A program made the translations under genes and the position numbers. 64,000 nt of DNA from assembly GCF_014191875.1 (NCBI RefSeq), contig NZ_JACHXD010000003.1:62001-126000 (forward strand), in the 5' to 3' direction. The notes beneath the pieces were generated by a model. The model made no database searches, was not told the DNA's origin, and saw nothing but the letters and a program-made list of their open reading frames with translations. Positions 16,525 to 23,150 of this stretch are shown here, piece by piece. Within the stretch, counting starts at the first letter, position 1. Each line of letters starts with the position of its first letter. This DNA comes from Pseudoduganella violacea (GTDB taxonomy: Bacteria; Pseudomonadota; Gammaproteobacteria; Burkholderiales; Burkholderiaceae_D).

Positions 16525-19500
16525 TCAGGCGCGGCGCAGCTTGGCCGGGAGGCCGTTGCGGACTGAGGTGCCGGAGATGGCATCGACCCAGGGCGCTTTG
16601 TCGGGGCGGGTGGGGTCCATGATGCCGATGTCGTTCAGGTTGACGCCGGCCGCGAGCTTGCGGTTTTCGGGCTGGCGCTCGCCGCCGATGCGGTGCGACC
16701 GCGCGCCCAGTTCGCGGTGGCCGAAGCCGTGTTCGAAGGCGGCGACGCCAGGGGTGATGCCGGCATGGATCATGACGCGCGCTTTGAGGCTGCCGTCGGG
16801 GGTGCTGATTTCGGCCAAGTCGCCCATCCGCAGATGCATGCGCTCGGCGTCGTCGGGGTGGATCAGCACCGGATTTTCGGGATGCACCGAGAGCAGGCGC
16901 GTGGCGCCGATCGAGTAGGGATTCTGCAGCGCCGATTTGTAGCTGATCAGCTCCAGTGGCCAGTCCTTCCGCGGATACAGCTTGCGCATCGGCGTGCCGT
17001 CGGCGAAAGCCGGCTCCTTCCACGTGCCGCAGCCGGTGTTGCGCTTGCCGGACAGGCTGTTCTTCGAGCCGCCCACATTCTCGTTCCACAGATGGCACAT
17101 GGCTTTCATCGGATTGCGCATCCACTCGGGATGGTCCTCGTCATACGCGTCCTTGCCGGGCTGGTAGCGTCCACCGCGGCTGTACAGGAAGCCGACCTTC
17201 GCCACCTCTTCCGGTTTCAGCGTTTTCTCCAGCAACGGGCGCAGACGCTCGACGCCCGACAGCAGCAGGTCTTCCGCCGTCGCATCGGGCACCGGCTCCT
17301 TGCCCAGCCAGGCCACGTTGGCGCCGGCGCGCAGATACCAGTCTTCCGGTCCGTCCAGCGCGTAGCTGTTGCCGTCGGCGTCGCTCAGGGCGCCGGCGCC
17401 GAAGCCGGGCAGTTTCATGGCTTTGGCCAGCGCGATGAAGAAGGTTTCCATGCCGACCGGACGGCCGTCCGGTCCTTTCTGAGCCTTCGGTTCGATCACC
17501 GGCCAGCGCGCGCCCATGGACTTGGTCGGCACGCCGTTCCAGGCGGCGACCCAGCCCCAGCTCTCGTACATCAGCGAGTCGGGAATGATGTAGTCGGCAT
17601 AGGCATTGCTCTCGTTGATGAAGGGATCGATCGAGATAATCAGGGGCAGCTTCTTCGGATCGGCGATGTCGCGCGCCAGCCGCGTGCGCAGACCCGGAAT
17701 GCCGTACAGCGGATTGGAGGACCACAGCACCAGCGCCTTCAGGCCATATGGATAGCCTTGCATCGCGCCCGGCAGCAGCTCGGTGGTCAGGCCCGAGGCG
17801 TTCGGGAACCATGGCGCGCTGGCCGGATAAGGTTTGCCCTTGGCTTTGCCGGCCGCGAACTCGGAGGTTTTCTCGTAGGGCACATTACGTCCCAGCGGCA
17901 GGCCGGAAGGCTTGACCTGTCCGGCGAAGGTTTCCAGGTTATAGCGCGGACCATTGCCGTCGTCCTTGAAGCCGCCGCCATTGGCGACGAAGCCGCCCTT
18001 CCAGTTCACATTGCCCAGCAGAGGGTTGATGCTCATCAGCGCATAGGCATTGTAAAAGCCGCTGCCGCTCATCATGCCACCGTGGGCGACCACCGAGGCG
18101 CGCTTGCTGTGCGCGGACAATTCCTGCGCCAGCGCCGCCAGCGTCGCAGCCGGGATGCCGCAGGCGTCGGCGTAGGCCTGCATCTCCTTGCGCATGGCCT
18201 CTTCGCGCAGCAGTTGCAGCGAGGATTTCACATGCAGCTCCTTGCCATCCACCAGCAGGCGGGTATCGACAAAGAGCTGGGCCGCCGCCTTGGCCTGGTC
18301 ATGCAGCACGGTCTTGCCGTCCGCGCCGAGGCAGATGAAGGCGTCGCCTTCCTTGTAGCGCTGTTCCTCTTCCACCGCCACGCCCAGGTCGGAGGCGCGC
18401 AGCATGCGTCCCTGGCGCGCGTGGCCCGGCTCCACCACCACCAGATGGGTGGCGTTGCTGAACGATGGTTCGCCGTTCTCTTTCGCCAGCGCCGCGTTGG
18501 GGAAGCCGAGGAAGCGGCTGTCGATGCGCTCATTCTCGAACAGCCAGCGCATGATGGCCATGGCCAGCGCGCCGTCGGTGCCGGGACGAATCGGCAGCCA
18601 GCGGCCACGGTCGCCACTGGCGCGGTTGCTGGAGTGGTTCAGCACCGGATCGACCACCACATAGGACAGCTTGCCCTCGGTGCGCGCCTTGGCGATCAGC
18701 GTGCCCTGGCGCTTGAAGGGATTGCCCGCCTGTCCTGGCGCGGTGCCGACGAAGAGTACGAATTCGGCGTTGCTGAAGTCAGGCTTACAGTGCGGCATTT
18801 TCTTCAGGTCGCCGAACAGCGCGCCGGAACCGGAGCGGTAGGCGCCGCCGCAATACGAGCCGTGGCCGAAGAAGTTGATGGTGCCGTAGGCTTGTTGGAA
18901 GAAGCGGCGCGCGAAGCCTTCGCGGCCGTCGTTCACGCTGGACAGCACGGCCACCTGGTTCACGCGCGGTCCCAGTTCCGGCTTGTCGGCATTGATCGGC
19001 GTTTTCAGGTCGCGCAGGCTGCCCAGGCCTTCGACCGGTCCTTCGCCGAACAGGTCGCCGCCCTCGACCACTTCGCGCACCAGCTGTTCGAAGGAGATCG
19101 GTTCCCAGCGTCCGCTATTGCGCGGGCCGACGCGCTTCATCGGCGTCAGCACGCGGTAAGGCGAATCGATCTGCTGGGCCACGGCGTTGCCGCGGCCGCA
19201 GGCGGTCGAACGGCCGGCCAGTCCTTTGCCTTCGAAGGCGGTCAATGATTTGAAGCTGTCGCGCACACTGGCCTTCATCGGCAGGTGCGGGTCGGTGGAC
19301 AAAGGGCTGTACGGATTGCCGGTCACGCGCAGCACCTTGCCCGAAGCGCGCTCGATGCGCACGCGCACGCCGCACATGGTGGTGCAGCCCAGGCAGGTGG
19401 TGTAGCTCACCTGCTGCGCCGGATTCACCGACAGATGGCCCTGCGCATCGATGCGGAATTCCGGTTCGGGCGCATCGCCGGCGACGCGGTGTTTCGGCTT

Positions 19501-19614
19501 GTCGTGGCCGGCCAGCTTGCCGACCATGCGGCCGGCGGTTTCGGAAAAGCCGGCGGCGAAGGCGGCCACGCCGCCCGCGGCCAGGATGGTACGACGTTTG
19601 CTGATGTTTTTCAT
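16525..19614 (-). CDS. ttrA: tetrathionate reductase catalytic subunit A (molybdopterin)
   Basis: 1029 aa, close to the known length of TtrA. The N-terminus carries a twin-arginine-type signal (KNISKRRTILAAGGVAAFAAG). A [4Fe-4S] motif follows near residues 70-77 with its fourth Cys later (TTCLGCTTMCG, then TACGRGNA). The candidate molybdenum-ligand Cys is in GSYCGGAYRSG (about 254), and the C-terminal molybdopterin-dinucleotide-binding domain spans about 870-1029. The protein reduces tetrathionate to thiosulfate in the periplasm with electrons from TtrB and TtrC. The start at 19614 is where the Tat signal begins, 11 nt after the ttrC stop. It is the third gene of ttrBCA. Confidence 0.92.
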   Translation of the reverse strand: MKNISKRRTILAAGGVAAFAAGFSETAGRMVGKLAGHDKPKHRVAGDAPEPEFRIDAQGHLSVNPAQQVSYTTCLGCTTMCGVRVRIERASGKVLRVTGNPYSPLSTDPHLPMKASVRDSFKSLTAFEGKGLAGRSTACGRGNAVAQQIDSPYRVLTPMKRVGPRNSGRWEPISFEQLVREVVEGGDLFGEGPVEGLGSLRDLKTPINADKPELGPRVNQVAVLSSVNDGREGFARRFFQQAYGTINFFGHGSYCGGAYRSGSGALFGDLKKMPHCKPDFSNAEFVLFVGTAPGQAGNPFKRQGTLIAKARTEGKLSYVVVDPVLNHSSNRASGDRGRWLPIRPGTDGALAMAIMRWLFENERIDSRFLGFPNAALAKENGEPSFSNATHLVVVEPGHARQGRMLRASDLGVAVEEEQRYKEGDAFICLGADGKTVLHDQAKAAAQLFVDTRLLVDGKELHVKSSLQLLREEAMRKEMQAYADACGIPAATLAALAQELSAHSKRASVVAHGGMMSGSGFYNAYALMSINPLLGNVNWKGGFVANGGGFKDDGNGPRYNLETFAGQVKPSGLPLGRNVPYEKTSEFAAGKAKGKPYPASAPWFPNASGLTTELLPGAMQGYPYGLKALVLWSSNPLYGIPGLRTRLARDIADPKKLPLIISIDPFINESNAYADYIIPDSLMYESWGWVAAWNGVPTKSMGARWPVIEPKAQKGPDGRPVGMETFFIALAKAMKLPGFGAGALSDADGNSYALDGPEDWYLRAGANVAWLGKEPVPDATAEDLLLSGVERLRPLLEKTLKPEEVAKVGFLYSRGGRYQPGKDAYDEDHPEWMRNPMKAMCHLWNENVGGSKNSLSGKRNTGCGTWKEPAFADGTPMRKLYPRKDWPLELISYKSALQNPYSIGATRLLSVHPENPVLIHPDDAERMHLRMGDLAEISTPDGSLKARVMIHAGITPGVAAFEHGFGHRELGARSHRIGGERQPENRKLAAGVNLNDIGIMDPTRPDKAPWVDAISGTSVRNGLPAKLRRA

Positions 19615-19625
19615 GATGCTCTTTC

Positions 19626-20717
19626 TCAGGCTTTCACTGTTTCGTCCCAGCGCATAAAGCTGGTCAGCACGATGTAGATGGCGCAGCACAGGCCGGCGGT
19701 GCCGATGATGCCGAGCAGGCTGTCGGGACGCATGCTGAGCACATAGGGGTAGCCGGTGGCGCCCAGTTTGGGGATGCTCTGGCCGCCCATGAAGACGATC
19801 CAGCGCAGCAGCCAGGCGCTGTGCAGCGCCAGCACGGCGGGCAGCAGCAGGCTATGCGTGCGGTAGCGCGCCACCCACAGCAGCACCAGGATGCTGGCCA
19901 GCAGCCAGGCCAAGGTTTGCAGCCAGCCGCTCGAATCGCCTACCGCGTCGAGCATGCCGGCCGCCGCCGGCGACAGGCCGCTGATGCCGGCAGCGAACCA
20001 TGCGCCCAGCAGCAGCAAGGTGGCCCATTGGCTATGCGCCAGCCAGCGGTTCAGCAGCGGCGCCGACGCGTTCTGGCGCGCCAGTCCTTCGAACAGGGCG
20101 ATGATGCCCAGGCCACCGGTGAAGGCGCTGAAGGCGAACAGCAGCGGCAGCAGCGCGCTATTCCACAGCACGCGGGCCTGCACCACCATCACTTCCATGC
20201 CGGTGTAGAGCAGGATCAGGGCGGCGCCCAGTGCGGCCATCAGCGCGGCCAGGCGGATGGCGCCCGCATTGTCATGGCCGCCGTAGGCCAGCCAGCGGTA
20301 CAGCGCGGCCATGCGTGGCGGCGTGTCCGCCTCGGCGGCGATATGCGCCAGCGTGGGACGCAAACAAAGCCAGGCATACAGCGCCAGGCCAAACAGATAC
20401 AGGGGGATGAAGAAGGAGCCCCAGGCCATCCACGATCCCAGATTCGGATGCAGGTAGAAGTTCATGAAGCGGCCCGGCTGGTGCAGGTCGGCCAGCAGCG
20501 CGACCGGCGCGCTCAAGCCGCAGACCAGGGCCGCCAGCAAGGCGCGGCGGCCGATGCCGCGCCAGGCCGGCCGGCGCCACACCAGGCCTGGCAGCGAGAG
20601 GAAGAAGGCGGCCGTGGACAGGCCGATCAGGAAGAAGTACTGCACGGCCCAGGGCAGCCAGCCCGGTTCGCGCGCAAAGCCGAGCACTTCGACGATGGAA
20701 TTCACGCTGGTACTCAT
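19626..20717 (-). CDS. ttrC: tetrathionate reductase membrane subunit C (NrfD/PsrC family)
   Basis: 363 aa, about nine hydrophobic segments. NrfD/PsrC-family features include LADLHQPGRFMNFYLHPN and SWMAWGSFFIPLYLFGL. It is a quinol dehydrogenase anchor that passes electrons to TtrB. An ATG at 20723 overlaps the ttrB stop, but the GGAG just before it is only 1 nt away. The ATG at 20717 has the same GGAG at 7 nt and is preferred. The gene lies between ttrB and ttrA in a tightly packed operon. Confidence 0.88.
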   Translation of the reverse strand: MSTSVNSIVEVLGFAREPGWLPWAVQYFFLIGLSTAAFFLSLPGLVWRRPAWRGIGRRALLAALVCGLSAPVALLADLHQPGRFMNFYLHPNLGSWMAWGSFFIPLYLFGLALYAWLCLRPTLAHIAAEADTPPRMAALYRWLAYGGHDNAGAIRLAALMAALGAALILLYTGMEVMVVQARVLWNSALLPLLFAFSAFTGGLGIIALFEGLARQNASAPLLNRWLAHSQWATLLLLGAWFAAGISGLSPAAAGMLDAVGDSSGWLQTLAWLLASILVLLWVARYRTHSLLLPAVLALHSAWLLRWIVFMGGQSIPKLGATGYPYVLSMRPDSLLGIIGTAGLCCAIYIVLTSFMRWDETVKA

Positions 20718-20719
20718 GC

Positions 20720-21460
20720 TCATGCTCCTTGCATCTCGGGACGCCACATCATTTCGGCGGCGGAATCGCCGTCGACGCGGCCGGCCAGCTCCTTGTCCAG
20801 GCCGATGTAGAAAACGTGGGGCTTGGTGCCCGCTTCCGGTTTCAGCACGCTGACCTGGCCTTCCGCTTCTTTCAGGCGGCGGCTGATTTCGCTGTTGGGA
20901 TCATTCACGTCGCCGAAGATGCGCGCGCCGCCGACGCAGGTTTCCACGCAGGCCGGCAGCAGGCCGACATCCACGCGGTGCACGCAGAAAGTGCATTTGT
21001 CGGCCTTGCCGGTGTGGTGGTTGATGAAGCGCGCCTCATACGGACAGGCTTGCACGCAGTAGGCGCAGCCGACGCAGCGGTCGCCGTCGACCAGCACGAT
21101 GCCGTCCTCGCGCTTGTAGGTGGCGCTGACCGGGCAGACCGGAATGCAAGGCGGTTCTTCGCAGTGGTTGCACAGGCGCGGCAGCACAGCCAGGCCGGAC
21201 TGGCCGGTTTCGGTGCGCACGGCATAGGTGGCGACAGTGGTGCGGAATTGGCCGATGGGCAGGTCGTTTTCCATCGAACAGCTGATGGTGCAGGCTTGGC
21301 AGGCGATGCAGCGGCGCGTGTCGACCAGCATGCCCCAGTGCGGCGCGCCCTGGCCGGCGGGCGCGGCGTCGGCCTGGGTGGCGGTGGCGGCCAGGCCGGC
21401 CGTCACGGCGGGCAGCGCGCTCAGGAAAAAGCGCCGGGAGAGATTGGCTTGATTGCTCAT
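20720..21460 (-). CDS. ttrB: tetrathionate reductase electron-transfer subunit B (four [4Fe-4S] clusters)
   Basis: 246 aa. A Tat signal (LSRRFFLSALPAVTAG) is followed by four cysteine groups: CIACQACTISC (about 53-63), CNHCEEPPCIPVC, CVGCAYCVQAC, and CTFC with CVETC. These give 16 Cys for four [4Fe-4S] clusters, as in DmsB/TtrB proteins. The subunit carries electrons from TtrC to TtrA on the periplasmic side. It is the first gene of the operon. Its ribosome-binding site GGAG lies inside a stem-loop immediately upstream of the start codon. Confidence 0.92.
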   Translation of the reverse strand: MSNQANLSRRFFLSALPAVTAGLAATATQADAAPAGQGAPHWGMLVDTRRCIACQACTISCSMENDLPIGQFRTTVATYAVRTETGQSGLAVLPRLCNHCEEPPCIPVCPVSATYKREDGIVLVDGDRCVGCAYCVQACPYEARFINHHTGKADKCTFCVHRVDVGLLPACVETCVGGARIFGDVNDPNSEISRRLKEAEGQVSVLKPEAGTKPHVFYIGLDKELAGRVDGDSAAEMMWRPEMQGA

Positions 21461-21488
21461 GTGAAGCTCCGTAGTTTTACGGCTTCAC
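21461..21488 (-). promoter_or_regulatory. 5'-leader hairpin sequestering the ttrB ribosome-binding site
   Basis: The 28 nt directly before the ttrB ATG form a stem: GTGAAG pairs with CTTCAC and CCGTA with TACGG, with a 2-nt bulge and a 4-nt loop (11 base pairs). The GGAG ribosome-binding site lies in the 3' side of the stem. The structure could limit ttrB translation until it is opened, but this is inference from sequence only. Confidence 0.45.
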
Positions 21489-21536
21489 TTTATTCTTTTA
21501 AGCAATATTCGGAAATTGGAAGAAATATCGAGCGGG

Positions 21537-21554
21537 ATAGGGAAAACTCCCTAT
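21537..21554. promoter_or_regulatory. inverted repeat in the ttrB upstream region, candidate TtrR site
   Basis: ATAGGGA and TCCCTAT form a 7-bp inverted repeat about 80 nt upstream of the ttrB start. The position suits an activator site for TtrR, but no TtrR consensus is known to me well enough to match. Confidence 0.3.
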
Positions 21555-21580
21555 TACAAGTCACGCTACTCAAGGCGGAA

Positions 21581-21617
21581 AAGAAAAAGGGCCAGCGCTT
21601 TCACGCTGACCCTTTTT
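21581..21617 (-). terminator. intrinsic terminator of the tRNA-Arg cluster
   Basis: Read on the minus strand, a GC stem (GGGTCAGCG / CGCTGGCCC, 6-nt loop) is followed by TTTTTCTTTT. It lies just past the last tRNA gene, in the direction of tRNA transcription. Confidence 0.8.
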
Positions 21618-21625
21618 CCTACTAC

Positions 21626-21702
21626 TGGTGCGGCTGGCAGGAATCGAACCCACGACCCCTTGGTTCGTAGCCAAGTACTCTATCCAGCTGAGCTACAGCC
21701 GC
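21626..21702 (-). tRNA. tRNA-Arg(ACG), copy 1
   Basis: 77 nt including an encoded CCA. The acceptor stem GCGGCTG/CAGCCGC, anticodon stem CTTGG/CCAAG with loop CTACGAA (anticodon ACG), and T-loop GTTCGAATC are all visible on the minus strand. A34 is normally edited to inosine to read CGU/CGC/CGA. It is identical to the two following copies and is last in transcription order. Confidence 0.95.
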
Positions 21703-21756
21703 AAAACTTTCACTTCCAACCCATCGCTCGACAGCGACAGGCCTTACTACACAATC

Positions 21757-21833
21757 TGGTGCGGCTGGCAGGAATCGAACCCACGACCCCTTGGTTCGTA
21801 GCCAAGTACTCTATCCAGCTGAGCTACAGCCGC
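21757..21833 (-). tRNA. tRNA-Arg(ACG), copy 2
   Basis: 77 nt, identical in sequence to copy 1, with encoded CCA. It is separated from copy 1 by a 54-nt spacer holding a small CGCT-CGAC-AGCG hairpin; a very similar hairpin recurs in the spacer before copy 3. Confidence 0.95.
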
Positions 21834-21934
21834 AAAAACTTCTCACAATAATAACAGGCGCTTTACAATACTTCAAACCCTGCTATTTTTACTGCACCCC
21901 GCCGCTCGACAGCGGCAAGTCTTACTGCAAATTC

Positions 21935-22011
21935 TGGTGCGGCTGGCAGGAATCGAACCCACGACCCCTTGGTTCGTAGCCAAGTACTCTATCCAGCTGA
22001 GCTACAGCCGC
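21935..22011 (-). tRNA. tRNA-Arg(ACG), copy 3
   Basis: 77 nt, identical to copies 1 and 2, with encoded CCA. It is the first copy transcribed; the promoter lies about 70 nt upstream at 22079-22107. Confidence 0.95.
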
Positions 22012-22078
22012 TTAAGCAATACTGCAAAACTATCTGCTTCTTGCTTTCTTTCGTAACGTTGTTCGCGAAAGAAGCAAG

Positions 22079-22107
22079 ATTATAGGGAGGCTTTGCCCTC
22101 TTGTCCA
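22079..22107 (-). promoter_or_regulatory. sigma-70 promoter for the tRNA-Arg cluster
   Basis: On the minus strand, TGGACA (22102-22107) and a perfect TATAAT (22079-22084) are separated by exactly 17 nt. The predicted start near 22072 would give a leader of about 60 nt with a hairpin-forming CTTGCTT...AAGCAAG stretch before the first tRNA. Confidence 0.7.
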
Positions 22108-22193
22108 GAGTGAAGTAAAAGAATTTTTCAACGGCAGAGTCTGTGGATTGGTGTACGATTTCCCCCAGTTTGCGTTTTTATAATGATGGAAGA

Positions 22194-23015
22194 ATGACTG
22201 GAGAAGACAAACTGGCTGCCTGCGACTGGTCGCGCAGCCCCCTCGGCCAACCGGCCCAGTGGCCCCATACCCTGCGCCTGAGCGTGGACATCATGCTCAA
22301 CAGCCCCCAGCCCATGCTGCTGATGTGGGGCCGGCAGCGGGTCATGCTGTGCAACGACGCCTATATAGAACTGGCCGGCCCACCCGCGCTGCAGGCGCCG
22401 GGCGGCACCGTGCCGTCCATGCTGCCGGCCGCGTGGAGCTGGAATCCGGCGGCGCTGGAACAGGCCTGGCAGGGCCGCGCCCTGGCTTTCCGTGCCCAGG
22501 CCTTGCAGCTGTGGCGCGGCGGCAAACCGGCCAGCGCCAGTCTCGACCTGTATTACACGCCGCTGCGCAATGCCGAGGGCGGCGTCGAGGGCATCCTGTG
22601 CGCCCTGCGCGAAGCGGCGCCGCTGCCCGCCGCCGCCGCCGCGGCGCAGGCGCCGGCCGGCCTGCGCATTCTGGTGGTCGAGGACAATCTGGATGCGCAA
22701 TACCTGGTGTGCGAAATGCTGCAAACCTTCGGCCACCAGGTGCAGGCCGTGGCGCGCGCCGAAGACGCGCTGCAGCGGCTGGACGCGTCCAGCTTCGACA
22801 TCCTGTTCAGCGATATCAGCCTGCCCGGCATGTCGGGCGTGGAACTGGGCCGCCTGGCCTTGCAGCGCCAGCCCGGCCTGAAAATCATGTTCGCCTCGGG
22901 CTATGGCCAAGCCTTGCTGCAACAGCTGGACTTCCCCGCCCTGTCCCTGCAAAAGCCTTACGATATCGAGCAGTTGCAGGCGGCGTTGGCCCGCCTGGCG
23001 CCGCCGCCCCGCTGA
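22194..23015 (+). CDS. PAS-like domain fused to a C-terminal receiver
   Basis: 273 aa. The N-terminal part (about 1-145) has the WSRSPLGQPAQWPHTLR opening typical of a PAS sensor module found at the start of many proteobacterial hybrid kinases, here without any kinase. After an Ala-rich linker comes a receiver (about 158-270) with VVEDNLDA, the phosphoacceptor Asp in LFSDISLPGMSG and Lys in LQKPYDI. It could be a signalling adaptor or a shortened hybrid kinase. The start at 22194 is chosen because the PAS module begins there; a GTG at 22143 in the same frame would add 17 residues, and neither has a strong ribosome-binding site. Confidence 0.75.
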   Translation: MTGEDKLAACDWSRSPLGQPAQWPHTLRLSVDIMLNSPQPMLLMWGRQRVMLCNDAYIELAGPPALQAPGGTVPSMLPAAWSWNPAALEQAWQGRALAFRAQALQLWRGGKPASASLDLYYTPLRNAEGGVEGILCALREAAPLPAAAAAAQAPAGLRILVVEDNLDAQYLVCEMLQTFGHQVQAVARAEDALQRLDASSFDILFSDISLPGMSGVELGRLALQRQPGLKIMFASGYGQALLQQLDFPALSLQKPYDIEQLQAALARLAPPPR

Positions 23016-23150
23016 AACTGCGCTGAAACCGCGCCAGCTACCGGTATTCGGCGTGTAATGGGCGCAACGGTGTGGCCGCTTTGGCAAGGCCGCAGCTACA
23101 ATGCTTGCACGGCGCGGCAAGGAGGCCGCGCCGCCACCGCGTGAAACTGC

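Noticed and set aside
22143..22193. Extension of the PAS-receiver gene to GTG 22143
   Set aside because: The added residues do not belong to the PAS module and no ribosome-binding site precedes the GTG; 22194 was preferred.
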